NCBI RefSeq assembly: GCF_014879975.1
Contig: NZ_CP062501.1
Span: 62,001-126,000, forward strand
Direction of reading: 5' to 3'
Source of the DNA: Vibrio bathopelagicus
GTDB lineage: Bacteria; Pseudomonadota; Gammaproteobacteria; Enterobacterales; Vibrionaceae
Length of the DNA stretch: 64,000 bases
A program made the position numbers and the translations under genes. The first letter of the stretch is position 1; every line of letters begins with the position of its first letter. A model generated the notes under the pieces. It saw only the letters and a program-made list of their open reading frames with translations. It did not search any database and had not been told where the DNA came from. This document shows, piece after piece, positions 52,847-61,825 of the stretch.

Positions 52847-53521
52847 TTACTTTGCTTTCGCAAGGAGGGCTTTGGCCGTCATGGTCTCGATGTTTCCGGC
52901 ATCAGTACTTTCCATTTTTTTAAGCCACACCTGTGCTTGCTCGAAGTCTTCAGCACGAATCGATGCCGTAATTGCATAACGGTAAATCCAAGATGTCGCA
53001 GCGAAATGCTGTTGCTGGAAAACATCTTCAGCCAGTAGCGAGAGGAACAGGTCATAACCACGATCAAAATGGTTAAACATGTCTGGCAGAGAGGTGTAAG
53101 TAACCGCGGCCATTGCGCGAGTCAGGTAAGAATCTGGTAATCCTTGAACACGAGGTTGCTCATGAATCGGTTGATCTTCGTCTTTAAGCAGCACTAGTGA
53201 TTTATCAATGGTCGATAAGCCCTTCTCCACATACTTCATCTTGTTCCAAGGTAAGAACGCGTCACGCCCCATCAGGGTTTCAGTGCTTCCTAGGTACACC
53301 AAGGTTAGCGGCGTAGCGCCGTCTTGCTGCAGCGTGTCATTGAGGCGTTCATACGCCACCTCAACCAAGTCTTCATTGCCTTGCGCCGCTTGGTTGTAGA
53401 TATCTAGCACGTCTGAACTTGGGTTAGCTAGCGCCAACGTTGGAGCCAGCGAAGTAAACCCAATTAAAAGTGAACGACGAAACAGAGCAGTAAGTGAGTT
53501 GGAAGTGTTTAAAGCAGTCAT
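52847..53521 (-). CDS. TPR-like exported protein, operon head
   Basis: 224-residue protein I do not recognise. A signal peptide (FRRSLLIGFTSLAPTLALA) ends near residue 32. The rest is helical with TPR-like spacing: LVEVAYERLNDTLQQDGATP, then TLVYLGSTETLMGRD and SYLTRAMAAVTYTSLPDMF. It is the first gene of the seven-gene operon, 45 bases before the ATPase. It may be a periplasmic adaptor for the transporter, but that is only context. Confidence 0.75.
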   Translation of the reverse strand: MTALNTSNSLTALFRRSLLIGFTSLAPTLALANPSSDVLDIYNQAAQGNEDLVEVAYERLNDTLQQDGATPLTLVYLGSTETLMGRDAFLPWNKMKYVEKGLSTIDKSLVLLKDEDQPIHEQPRVQGLPDSYLTRAMAAVTYTSLPDMFNHFDRGYDLFLSLLAEDVFQQQHFAATSWIYRYAITASIRAEDFEQAQVWLKKMESTDAGNIETMTAKALLAKAK

Positions 53522-53742
53522 GATGTGTAATCCCTTTCAAATGTTGACGTTGAAAGGTTAACCACAAACTGTCACGCCGTTTTATCAATGCGACGAATGG
53601 TAATAATAAGGAGTGAATGGCTGAGTTAGGGCGTGAGTGGGGAACGCAAAGCAAAGTAGCGGACTTTCCTTCATCCCAACCTGAGGCTGTTATTATGGTT
53701 AAAAATACAATAGGTTGCAGCACAAGAGGAACATATGCGCCA
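53522..53742 (-). promoter_or_regulatory. Promoter gap of the ABC operon
   Basis: About 220 bases upstream of the operon head. It should carry the target of the LytTR regulator at the far end of the operon. I see no clear direct repeat of the usual LytTR kind by eye. Confidence 0.35.
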
Positions 53743-53768
53743 TTAAAAAAGAGACTCCAATGAGCCCC
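53743..53768 (-). terminator. Terminator after the GT-like gene
   Basis: On the minus strand GGGGCTC pairs with GAGTCTC (two G-U) around ATTG, followed by TTTTTT. It is 64 bases past the gene ending at 53832. Confidence 0.75.
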
Positions 53769-53831
53769 TTTTCTATTTCAATTTATCTGAGATATTCGCT
53801 AACTTTTTATAGCTCTTCTTTGTTCTCTTTA

Positions 53832-54995
53832 TCAAACTGGAACATGATGTTCTTCTACTTTGACTTTATGAAGATGGCTCATCTTATGATTGTTAACGAA
53901 GTCTTTTCCGTCCACAAATTTCGTTTTCGTACCATTAGTAATTGTTGCAATGGTATTTCCAAAGACGGCGTCAGTATGACGGGCATATTCACTCATCGTG
54001 GTCTTAACGCCGCGATCAGCAAACTTTTTCTCCATCATTCGAGAATACGTAACGAATTCAGCAGGTGTAATTTTCTCGTTCAGTTTCGCGTTGCTTACAA
54101 CCTCGTTCACAACATCTGTTCCCAATAACGATTCATCAAGGTTGTTTAAGATCTCCGCTGCTTTCTTGGGATGTACTGTCGGTGCCCTTTCACAGGTATA
54201 CAACCCATAAAGGAACTCGACAATCATCTCAATGCTTTCTTTCTCGTGTCCCCCCATCAAATAACTGCCGTTTCCTACTGAACCTCCCTGATATTTGCTC
54301 TCGCCATTGAGGTGCTTAGCTAAGTTGCCATCGGGCTTTATGCCGACACCTATGTCGAAGAAGTAATCCCCTTTATTTAAAGCCAGTAAAGAGACCATGT
54401 TCTTTGCAAAAGCTGGACTACCGTGATTGATACTCGCCTCATACAACTCAGTCATCTTCTGAGCAATTTCTGGCGTTGACATATTTTTCTTAGTTAGCAA
54501 CTCATCAACGGAAACGAACTTAACATTCTCAGGAATCTCGACGCGTGAGTCGTAACATGTTCGCCCTTCAGTACGTCTATCGACATAAATGATATGTTTT
54601 ACCTTCGGGGTGATTTTTGCATTACTAATCACATTTAACAGACCATGTTCCTTTTCAACACTGGGAATAATATTGTCTTCGCCACTTTCGGCTTTAGTGT
54701 TTACCCAACAATAAGCAATGGTCTTGGTTGGAAGTTTAGAAAAGGTCGGTTTCGCGCACAACAAGGAACTGAATCCACGCTTTTTCTTGTCTTCTTTTAA
54801 TGGAGTTAATGTTATGTCGGCGTTTTCGTCATTGCGTTCAGCCATGACTCTTTCTCGATTTTCAGCCCAACGCTGATTATCGGCTTGAGTAACTGTAAGC
54901 TCCTCCTTTCGAGCCAAACGCTGTTGATTAGCTCGCTCTTGGGGTGATTGTTGTGTTTGTTCTGTGTGGGTACTCGGTGAAGATTGATATCGCAT
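53832..54995 (-). CDS. Lone GT-A-like protein, candidate effector
   Basis: 387-residue protein I cannot name. GAGG lies seven bases before the chosen ATG. Residues 1-60 are Gln/Arg/Glu-rich and look disordered. Residues 90-220 recall the GT-A sugar-transferase core of the TcdA/GT32 type: TIAYCWVNT (Trp97), HIIYVDR, then SPAFAKNMVSLLALNKGDYFFDIGVGI. In active enzymes the last part reads AsD...GGiYlDxD; here Asp-x-Asp is Asp214-Ile-Gly216 and AsD is AKN. No signal peptide. It is alone and AT-rich. It may be a secreted effector or a degenerate enzyme. Confidence 0.6.
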   Translation of the reverse strand: MRYQSSPSTHTEQTQQSPQERANQQRLARKEELTVTQADNQRWAENRERVMAERNDENADITLTPLKEDKKKRGFSSLLCAKPTFSKLPTKTIAYCWVNTKAESGEDNIIPSVEKEHGLLNVISNAKITPKVKHIIYVDRRTEGRTCYDSRVEIPENVKFVSVDELLTKKNMSTPEIAQKMTELYEASINHGSPAFAKNMVSLLALNKGDYFFDIGVGIKPDGNLAKHLNGESKYQGGSVGNGSYLMGGHEKESIEMIVEFLYGLYTCERAPTVHPKKAAEILNNLDESLLGTDVVNEVVSNAKLNEKITPAEFVTYSRMMEKKFADRGVKTTMSEYARHTDAVFGNTIATITNGTKTKFVDGKDFVNNHKMSHLHKVKVEEHHVPV

Positions 54996-55016
54996 TAAAT
55001 TGCCTCTAACCATCAA

Positions 55017-55274
55017 AATGTAAGCAATTGTAACAATACGATAAATTTATCAACCAAATAAAGAGTGGTGATAAAACAACCACTAAAATGGATGTTTTTA
55101 CTAACAAAAAGCTCGTCATGAAGGATGAGTGTGCGTGAGTTAGTTCCTCATTTTTACAATGAAACAAGTAAATCAAGATTAGATGACTTTTTAGTCTCTT
55201 CTGCTTCGCCCAAACTGAAGCCTAATCCATTTATACCCATTCCGCGTCAACGAACAGGTTTCATCCCTACCTAT
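55017..55274. other. Gap between GT-like gene and sodC terminator
   Basis: About 260 bases. It holds the presumed promoter of the minus-strand GT-like gene. A 69-codon plus-strand frame (55125-55334) runs through the sodC terminator and is not credible. Nothing else is seen. Confidence 0.3.
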
Positions 55275-55306
55275 AAAAAACGCTCCAGCGTAGTTGGAGC
55301 GCTTTT
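55275..55306 (-). terminator. Terminator after sodC
   Basis: AAAACGCTCCA pairs with TGGAGCGCTTTT (bidirectional A/T flanks). It lies 20 bases after the sodC stop. Confidence 0.9.
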
Positions 55307-55326
55307 AACGACTTTTAAAAAGGGAA

Positions 55327-55839
55327 TTACTTAATCACGCCACATACAATGCGTGCACCACCACCGCCAAGTTTAGCTGGGTGGTCCGAATGGTTGTCAC
55401 CGCCAGCGTGGATCATCAACGCTCTGCCTTTCACGTCATCTAATGTAACTCTTGGCGCCATTACTGGCTGGTCAGCTACGCCATGAGCATTAACGTAAAG
55501 CGACGGTAAATCACCAAGATGATTATCATCAGTCCAAGGGAAACCATGCTTGCCCGTATTTTCCGGGTCATAATGTCCGCCTGCAGCTCCACCGAGAATG
55601 ATTTTTCCATCTTTGGTGATGCTGTCGCATGAACCATTCACGTGTACATGGAAGCCATGTGTACCAGCAGGTAAACCTTTCAATTCAGGCGTAAAGACAG
55701 CTCCGTATTCACTTGAGCTTATCATTACAGTTCCGGTTGACTGACCCGAGCCAAGATCGATCATTTCAACATTCACTACTTCAGCAAAAACCGGAGAAGA
55801 AATAAGAGCAAGTGCAGCAAGCCATGTTGTTTTATTCAT
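55327..55839 (-). CDS. sodC: Periplasmic Cu/Zn superoxide dismutase
   Basis: 170 residues from the chosen ATG; signal peptide [18 protein letters not shown] ends near residue 19. It dismutes superoxide in the periplasm. Metal-site motifs are [12 protein letters not shown], then [26 protein letters not shown], and [15 protein letters not shown]. The Cys of NGSCD and the C-terminal ARIVCGV form the usual disulfide. It lies 40 bases after the ankyrin gene on the same strand, with catalase further upstream, forming a periplasmic peroxide/superoxide defence set. Confidence 0.96.
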   Translation of the reverse strand: MNKTTWLAALALISSPVFAEVVNVEMIDLGSGQSTGTVMISSSEYGAVFTPELKGLPAGTHGFHVHVNGSCDSITKDGKIILGGAAGGHYDPENTGKHGFPWTDDNHLGDLPSLYVNAHGVADQPVMAPRVTLDDVKGRALMIHAGGDNHSDHPAKLGGGGARIVCGVIK

Positions 55840-55879
55840 TTTGTTACGTCCTTTTATTGTTATTTGCACAATTCGTTTA

Positions 55880-56341
55880 TTACTGAAGGGATTTCAGCAC
55901 ATTGGATTGACCATAGATTTCGGCAAATTCTTTCAAATTAAGTCCTGCTTTATTACGCAACTCTGGGGAACACTCTGCTTGGTACAAGTCTTTCGCAATA
56001 CTAATTTCGCGTTTAATCAATGCCCCCATCAAAGCGGTGTTTCCACGTTTGTCTTGCAGGCATGCATTGGCACCCGAATCGAGTAAAAGCCCCACGGTTT
56101 CTCTGTTTCCTTGATAAGCGGCCACCATGAGTGCGGTATAACTTTGGTTATTGCGTTGATCAACGGGGAAGCCTTGAGAAACAAATGCATCGACCACTTC
56201 ATTGTTACCAATACGAGCGGCATCAAAGAACAACCCAACCAGAGATTGGTATTCCTCTTCCAGTTTGTCGTCAGCAGCCAATAAGCTGAGCGAGGAGATC
56301 AAAGAGAAAATAACGGAGCTGAGTAAAAATACGATTTTCAT
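55880..56341 (-). CDS. Exported ankyrin-repeat protein
   Basis: 153 residues with a signal peptide ([19 protein letters not shown]) ending near residue 23. Three ankyrin-type repeats follow: [20 protein letters not shown], then [20 protein letters not shown] and [20 protein letters not shown]. In Pseudomonas aeruginosa the ankyrin protein AnkB is required for full activity of the adjacent KatB catalase. This gene is next to an exported catalase, so an equivalent role is likely. It is between catalase and sodC on the same strand. Confidence 0.88.
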   Translation of the reverse strand: MKIVFLLSSVIFSLISSLSLLAADDKLEEEYQSLVGLFFDAARIGNNEVVDAFVSQGFPVDQRNNQSYTALMVAAYQGNRETVGLLLDSGANACLQDKRGNTALMGALIKREISIAKDLYQAECSPELRNKAGLNLKEFAEIYGQSNVLKSLQ

Positions 56342-56454
56342 TTATTCCCCCTAACTAACAAGATTAGAGAATGGCCTACAGGAGCCCTGATTTTCGGGCA
56401 GAAAAGAGCAGATAAATCTCCCGCAGGCCAAAACTTTACGTCTTACGTTGTTGC

Positions 56455-57975
56455 TTAATTGTTCGCTTGTGAGAGTTTTTCCACTCGTGACATACTGGTG
56501 CCAGTTGCTTTAGCCAAACGCGTTCCATATTGTTTGTCTGCACGATAGAAGTAGCTCACCATCGTCGTTTTGATGTCTTTGTCCGTCACTTTATTCAAGT
56601 CACCAGCGAGGTTAGCAATCAAATCACGTTTGTCTTGTTCATTCATGCTGCGGTACTGCACACCCGCTTGATAGAAGTTTCGTGGATTACTGATCGCTTT
56701 TTGTTGCACCGTACCAACAAGCTTGGTTTCTACGGCTTTGAATTGAGCATCTTCTGCCAACTCTAGCTTTCGGCTTGGCTCATAGTTAACATCACCATGG
56801 CTTAGCGATGCATTATTACTCAAACCATTTTGGTTATGGTTGCTCACTGGCGCTAGCGGGCGGTTTACTGGCAGTTGGAACAGGTTCGCACCCAAGCGGT
56901 AAAGCTGCGTATCTGAGTAAGCAAACAAACGACCTTGTAGCAAACGGTCTTCCGACGGCTCAATGCCTGGAATCAAGTTAGAAGGCGAAAATGCCGACTG
57001 TTCCGTGTCTAAAAAGAAATTTTCAGGTAAACGGTTCAACGTCATTGTGCCTACTTTTTTATCCGGCACATTCAGCCATACCTTAGTTGCATCAAGCCCG
57101 TTGTAATCAAGCTTGCTCAACGCCTCCGGAGACAATACCTTCACGTAAAGATCCCACTTAGGGTAATTACGTCGGCCAATTTCAGCATAAAGGTCATTGG
57201 TCAGATGGTTGAAATCTTTACCTTGCATCTCAGTGACTTGATCAGGGCGAAGGCTTTTAATGCCTTGCTGGCTCTTCCATTGGAACTTCACATAGTTCAC
57301 ATCGCCTTGCTTATTGATCCACTTATAGGCATGAACCCCAAATCCATCCATAGTGCGGTAACTCGCTGGCGTACCTAAATTGCTGTACACCCAAGTCAAC
57401 ATGTTGGTCGCACCCGGCTCACTGCTGAAAAAGTCGAAGAATCGGTTTGGATCCTGAACATTAGTTACTGGAGACGGTTTAAGGGAGTGCACCATATCCG
57501 GAAACTTAATCGAATCACGAATAAAGAACACAGGCAGATTATTCCCAACCAGGTCCCAGTTACCCTGTTCAGTATAAAATTTAGTGGCGAAACCACGTGG
57601 GTCGCGAAGTGTTTCTGGCGATCCTTTAGAGTGAATAACGGTCGAAAAACGAACGAAAACAGGAGTCACCTTACCTTTATTAGTAAAAGGGTCGGAAACC
57701 GTTAAATCACTAAAATTACCAGAAGCGACGAATTCACCATGTGCGCCCGTCCCACGAGCATGAACAACACGCTCAGGAATACGTTCTCTGGCAAAACGCT
57801 GCAATTTTTGGATCAGGTGTACATCTTGCAGTAATACACTGCCATTCTCACCTGCTGTTATGGAGTTTTGGTTATCACCTACAGGTGCACCGTTGTCTCT
57901 TGTCAGGGTTTGAGCCTGTAGAGATATGCTGGCTAAGCCAACTGTAATTAATAAAAAGCTTTTTGACATCTGCAT
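56455..57975 (-). CDS. katB: Exported catalase, KatB-like
   Basis: 506-residue clade catalase with a signal peptide (SFLLITVGLASISLQA) ending near residue 21. It converts hydrogen peroxide to water and oxygen. Active-site His is in RVVHARGTGAHGEF (about residue 75), Asn in the NWDLVGNNLPVFFIRD block, and the heme-ligand Tyr in RLFAYSDTQLYRLG near 353. The start was chosen with GGAGAG five bases before it. The neighbours ankB-like and sodC are also exported. No OxyR site was identified by eye. Confidence 0.93.
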   Translation of the reverse strand: MQMSKSFLLITVGLASISLQAQTLTRDNGAPVGDNQNSITAGENGSVLLQDVHLIQKLQRFARERIPERVVHARGTGAHGEFVASGNFSDLTVSDPFTNKGKVTPVFVRFSTVIHSKGSPETLRDPRGFATKFYTEQGNWDLVGNNLPVFFIRDSIKFPDMVHSLKPSPVTNVQDPNRFFDFFSSEPGATNMLTWVYSNLGTPASYRTMDGFGVHAYKWINKQGDVNYVKFQWKSQQGIKSLRPDQVTEMQGKDFNHLTNDLYAEIGRRNYPKWDLYVKVLSPEALSKLDYNGLDATKVWLNVPDKKVGTMTLNRLPENFFLDTEQSAFSPSNLIPGIEPSEDRLLQGRLFAYSDTQLYRLGANLFQLPVNRPLAPVSNHNQNGLSNNASLSHGDVNYEPSRKLELAEDAQFKAVETKLVGTVQQKAISNPRNFYQAGVQYRSMNEQDKRDLIANLAGDLNKVTDKDIKTTMVSYFYRADKQYGTRLAKATGTSMSRVEKLSQANN

Positions 57976-58002
57976 GGTTGCTCTCCAATGCGTGCTAACC
58001 AT

Positions 58003-58213
58003 TAAACCAGTCGAGTGGTTAATGGATATTCAAAAGCTCTTTTCTGCCCACCAAGAATATAACTTCAATGTTTACATTTGTTTAATGGGAAATAACGATA
58101 GATTCAATAGGTGAAAACGATGGAACGGTTAAGTGTGATTGGGGTGAGGTAAAACACAGTCCAATTTTGATGTTCAAAACCCTGCTTCATCTGTACTTCT
58201 ATACAACCAAAAC
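58003..58213 (-). promoter_or_regulatory. Promoter gap upstream of catalase
   Basis: About 210 non-coding bases between the katB start and the terminator at 58214. It must hold the katB promoter; no recognised operator is clear. Confidence 0.35.
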
Positions 58214-58243
58214 AAAAATAGCCGCTAATAAGCGGCTATTTTT
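58214..58243. terminator. Terminator after GarR-like gene
   Basis: AAAAATAGCCGCT pairs exactly with AGCGGCTATTTTT around a four-base loop. It lies about 55 bases after the minus-strand dehydrogenase. Confidence 0.9.
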
Positions 58244-58296
58244 AGTTATCTAAACGAAGCTTCTATTACTTCGATCTTTCTACTTCTTCGTCTCTT

Positions 58297-59172
58297 CTAT
58301 TTTTTAGTCTCTTCAACTACCGCTTTCATCAATACTGATGTATCCATGCGGCCTTGTCCTTCAGCAGACAGTGCCTTGTATGCGTTGTTGGTCTTTTCCG
58401 TCAATGGAAGTTGGATGCCTTGACGCTCAGCTTCATCTAAGCAGAAGCCTAAGTCTTTGATCATCCAATCAATTGCAAAGCCGAAATCAAATTTATCTTG
58501 CGCCATTGTGGTAGCACGGTTTTCCATCTGCCATGAGCCAGCAGCGCCATTTTTAAGGCAATCAACCAGAGTTTGTATATCCAAACCTGATTTCTCTGCA
58601 AGCACCAAGCCTTCGGAAAGGCCATTCAATACACCTGCAATGCAGATCTGATTAACCATTTTCGCACGTTGACCTTGGCCTACTTTACCCATCAGAACCG
58701 ACGACTTTCCGTAAGCTTCGAATACAGGTTGAAGGTCGTCAAACAGCTCTGGTTCGCCACCACACATGATGGTTAACACGCCGTTTTCTGCGCCCGCTTG
58801 GCCACCAGATACTGGTGCATCCATAAAGCGAACACCCGCTTGCTTCGCTGCAACTTCAAGCTCTTCAGACAGAATTGCCGAGGTTGTGGTGTGATCAACA
58901 AGAATCGCGTTTGGCTTCATTGCGGCCAGAGCGCCTGTTTCGCTGGTCGTCATGCTGCGCACGTCGTCATCGTTGCCCACACAAACCAATACTACGTCAG
59001 CTTCTGCGACACATTCAGCCACGCTCTCAGCAGCTTTACCTTGGTGTTTATCAGCCCAGTCTAATGCTTTGCTGTGAGTGCGGTTAAATACCGTCACTTC
59101 AAAACCGGCTTTGACTAGGTGGCCTGCCATTGGGAAACCCATTACGCCTAGCCCGATAAAACTTACTTTCAT
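58297..59172 (-). CDS. NAD(P)-dependent 3-hydroxyacid dehydrogenase, GarR-like
   Basis: 291-residue beta-hydroxyacid dehydrogenase (3-hydroxyisobutyrate dehydrogenase / tartronate semialdehyde reductase family). The cofactor motif GLGVMGFPMAGHLVKAGF starts at residue 7. The substrate motif DAPVSGGQAGAENG is near 117-130, and the catalytic Lys is in GQRAKMVNQICIAG near 170. It starts 12 bases after the stop-side of a divergent LysR, on the same strand, so both may be one transcript. The exact substrate cannot be read from sequence. Confidence 0.9.
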   Translation of the reverse strand: MKVSFIGLGVMGFPMAGHLVKAGFEVTVFNRTHSKALDWADKHQGKAAESVAECVAEADVVLVCVGNDDDVRSMTTSETGALAAMKPNAILVDHTTTSAILSEELEVAAKQAGVRFMDAPVSGGQAGAENGVLTIMCGGEPELFDDLQPVFEAYGKSSVLMGKVGQGQRAKMVNQICIAGVLNGLSEGLVLAEKSGLDIQTLVDCLKNGAAGSWQMENRATTMAQDKFDFGFAIDWMIKDLGFCLDEAERQGIQLPLTEKTNNAYKALSAEGQGRMDTSVLMKAVVEETKK

Positions 59173-59184
59173 TTCTTACTCCTT

Positions 59185-60087
59185 TTATTTGACCAAGTCA
59201 TCGCTATGAAAAGATCGAACACTCTCAATCAATGCATCAATAAGCAGGGTCAAAGCCTTTGGCTGATATTTTCTTTCTTTGTACACTAAATACGCTTGGC
59301 GATCACCCCGATGATACTCAGGAAGTACTTGAATCAGATTCATTTCCGGGGATACATGACGAAAAGGCAGTGAAGCAAGCCCCAAGCCTTTTTGCGCCGC
59401 GGCTGCCACTGCATGAATATCGTTAACGATGAACTTGGGTTTTATCGTGATCATCTGCTCTAAGCGGTCAGATTTGTAGAGCGGCATATCAAACACATCA
59501 TCGACACTAATCCACTCTTGATGCTCGAGATCGTCTGGATTTTTAATCTCATCACGCGAATCTAAATATTCTGGGCTTGCGAAAAACCCGTGCTTGGCCT
59601 TAAACAATGGCCGCGCAATCATGCCGTCCATGTCGGAAATTTTAAACGAGATCAACAAGTCACGATCCGTTTCAGGAACGACTTGCTGCTGACTCAGGAT
59701 GAGATTGAGCTGCACTTTTGGGTACTCAGCAAGAAACTGCTCGACAGTCGGGCGAAGAAAACCACTATAGAAGTTATGAGGCACCGCGAGCTTTATCTTA
59801 CCTTGAATCGCATCGCGCTCTTCAAGCAAGCTGCTAAAACCTTGATGCAGGGATTCCATGCCACTACTTAGCGCCGCAAAGGCCGCCTCACCGTCTTTGG
59901 TGGCCACCAGCTCTCGTCCTTTCTTTTCTAAAAGGCGGATGCTCAGGCGCTCTTCCAACGCGGTTAACCGACGCGACATGGTCGACACAGGCAGTTGTAA
60001 CCGTTTCGAGGCCGATAACAAAGAGCCCTCTTCCACTACAGTGCAAAACAGGAATAGATCATCAATGTTTCCAAATATGGAATTCAT
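59185..60087 (-). CDS. LysR-family regulator
   Basis: 300 residues from the inner Met, which fits the family N-terminus (IDDLFLFCTVVEEGSL). A Met nine codons earlier is possible; neither has a good ribosome site. The helix-turn-helix is at about 20-60 (SASKRLQLPVSTMSRRLTALEERL). The effector domain follows. It is upstream of and co-directional with the GarR-like gene (12-base gap), so it may regulate that gene or the divergent DUF2798 gene at 60171. Confidence 0.9.
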   Translation of the reverse strand: MNSIFGNIDDLFLFCTVVEEGSLLSASKRLQLPVSTMSRRLTALEERLSIRLLEKKGRELVATKDGEAAFAALSSGMESLHQGFSSLLEERDAIQGKIKLAVPHNFYSGFLRPTVEQFLAEYPKVQLNLILSQQQVVPETDRDLLISFKISDMDGMIARPLFKAKHGFFASPEYLDSRDEIKNPDDLEHQEWISVDDVFDMPLYKSDRLEQMITIKPKFIVNDIHAVAAAAQKGLGLASLPFRHVSPEMNLIQVLPEYHRGDRQAYLVYKERKYQPKALTLLIDALIESVRSFHSDDLVK

Positions 60088-60170
60088 ACTTCTATATGTG
60101 CCTATTTTTCTCATTTATGGATAAGAGTAACCTTAATGTATTCCAATAATAAAATCACTAAGGAGAACGG

Positions 60171-60428
60171 ATGAACAACAAACTTCATTGGGTTACAGCG
60201 ATATTGTCTTCACTGGTCATGGCTATCATGATGTCGGGGATCATATCGGGGTATAAGGTGGGTTTCAGCCAAGCATGGCCACCAATTTGGTTAAACAGCT
60301 TTTTGATTGCTTGGCCGTGTGCACTCACACTGAGCCTAACCCTATTACCACAAGTCAGAAAAGTCGCCGAGTGGCTATGTCGCCCGAGATCAAAAACGAT
60401 AACTAAAGCTAACTTATGCGAAGATTAA
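60171..60428 (+). CDS. DUF2798 membrane protein
   Basis: 85-residue protein with two membrane segments (about 9-28 and 42-60) and a basic C-terminus. The pattern VMAIMMSGIISGYKVGF and WLNSFLIAWPCALTLSL fits DUF2798. It is divergent from the LysR gene with an 83-base spacer and followed by a terminator after about 75 bases. It is probably a target of that regulator. Function unknown. Confidence 0.82.
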   Translation: MNNKLHWVTAILSSLVMAIMMSGIISGYKVGFSQAWPPIWLNSFLIAWPCALTLSLTLLPQVRKVAEWLCRPRSKTITKANLCED

Positions 60429-60502
60429 GAGCATGAATTCAAAGGTTATTAATAGAACCACCGGAACAATGATCAAGGTATTTAATCATTGTTACCGACA
60501 TA

Positions 60503-60531
60503 AAAAAACCGAGCACTAGGCTCGGTTTTTT
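60503..60531. terminator. Terminator between DUF2798 and YebC-like gene
   Basis: AAAAAACCGAG pairs with CTCGGTTTTTT around a short loop, with A/T flanks usable from both sides. Confidence 0.9.
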
Positions 60532-60554
60532 AATAACTGTTGTTACTGTAAAGA

Positions 60555-61271
60555 TTACAGCTCAGCGTTGTGGTAAACCTGCTGAACATCATCACAGTCG
60601 TCAAGCATGTCTAAGAATTTTTGGAACTTCTCAGAATCTTCTTCAGCTACTGGCGTAGTTGTTTGAGGAACGAACGTGATTTCCTCTACGTCTAGAGTTA
60701 GCTCAGGGAACGCAGTGTGTAGTGCAGTCTTCGTTTTGAAGAACTCAGTCGTTGGAGCGAATACAGTGATAACACCGTCTTCTAGCTCAACGTCAGTCAC
60801 GTCTACGTCTTCCATCATTAACGTTTCTAGGATGATCTCGTCATCTTCGCCTGCAAACTGGAATACAGCTTGGTGAGCGAACATGTGAGAAACAGTACCT
60901 TCAACACCGATTTTCGCGCCAGTTTTAACGAAACATTGGCGAACGTCTTGGAAAGTACGGTTGCCGTTGTCAGTTAGACAGTCAACGATTACGCTTGTGC
61001 CACCAGGGCCAAAACCTTCGTAACGAGCTGGTTGGAAGTCTTCACCGCCGCCGCCGTTCGCTTTATCGATCGCTTTGTCGATAACGTGAGCTGGTACTTG
61101 GTCTTTCTTCGCTTTAGCAATCAGGTGCTTAAGAGGTAAGTTCATGTCTGGGTCAGAGCTGCCGTTCTTAGCCAGTACGTAAATCTCTTTACCGTATTTA
61201 GAATAAACTTTAATTTTTGCGCCTGCAGTTTTCGCCATTGAGGCCTTGCGCACTTCAAAACTTCTTCCCAT
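60555..61271 (-). CDS. YebC/PmpR family protein, YeeN-like
   Basis: 238-residue YebC-family protein of the YeeN subtype. The N-terminus has [20 protein letters not shown] and then [20 protein letters not shown] and [10 protein letters not shown]. The C-terminus ends [15 protein letters not shown], as in YeeN. YebC proteins act as transcription regulators in some species and help ribosomes at proline-rich sequences in others. It is a single gene. A true YebC (ruvC-linked) usually exists as well, so this is probably the paralogue. Confidence 0.9.
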   Translation of the reverse strand: MGRSFEVRKASMAKTAGAKIKVYSKYGKEIYVLAKNGSSDPDMNLPLKHLIAKAKKDQVPAHVIDKAIDKANGGGGEDFQPARYEGFGPGGTSVIVDCLTDNGNRTFQDVRQCFVKTGAKIGVEGTVSHMFAHQAVFQFAGEDDEIILETLMMEDVDVTDVELEDGVITVFAPTTEFFKTKTALHTAFPELTLDVEEITFVPQTTTPVAEEDSEKFQKFLDMLDDCDDVQQVYHNAEL

Positions 61272-61367
61272 CGGGATCTTCTCTCTGATTCAATTAACGG
61301 TGCAAATTCTAGCAAATTACTGTGTCATTTCAATTCTACAGCTTTGCTGGGTAAGGTTTATCTGCGT

Positions 61368-61577
61368 TTATGCGACACCCATTACCCGTTTGTATTTTTC
61401 AACAGACTGATCAAACCAAGCCTTTTCTTCTGGATCACCTAGCTTCATTGCTTCTTCAACAATGGCTTCAGGGCCACATTTCGCTTGCTTCAGTTTCCAT
61501 ACAAGAAACGATGCTTGCTTATCCAGTTCGATTTTATTTTTCTCACTGGGTGGAAGGAGTGAAAGGTTGATAGACAT
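61368..61577 (-). CDS. DUF3283 family protein
   Basis: 69 residues from MSINLSLLPPSEKNKIELDK. The longer open frame adds 70 unrelated residues and is not supported. It is helical, with FLVWKLKQAKCGPEAIVEEA and then KAWFDQSVEKYKRVMG. The pattern fits DUF3283, a small family of Vibrio and relatives without known role. It is a single gene with its own promoter region. Confidence 0.8.
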   Translation of the reverse strand: MSINLSLLPPSEKNKIELDKQASFLVWKLKQAKCGPEAIVEEAMKLGDPEEKAWFDQSVEKYKRVMGVA

Positions 61578-61825
61578 TATTAGCCTTCGTCTGTAATACG
61601 CTTGGCCGAGAAATATATCATAGAGCAGCCTCATAAAACCAATACTATGAGCAATAGTGAGGGCTGTCGGACGAGAAAGCAGCAAGTCGCTGATGCAGGT
61701 CAAGCAACTTTGAGAGAAGTTGTGCACCTTGATGAGAAAGTATCTAGTATTCGGCTCACCTAATGAGCCGAATAATGAGGTAATCACATCACTAAGGTGG
61801 CAAGGATAACCCCTAATCCAAAATA

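Noticed and set aside
53424..54128. Frames of 99 and 137 codons around 53.4-54.1 kb
   Set aside because: They overlap the ABC-operon promoter and the antisense side of the GT-like gene; no start signals.
55125..55334. 69-codon plus-strand frame near sodC
   Set aside because: It reads through the sodC terminator and ends in the sodC stop region; the composition is proline/serine-rich without family pattern.
61578..61787. N-terminal extension of the DUF3283 frame
   Set aside because: The 70 extra residues have no family match, while the internal Met fits the known protein start.
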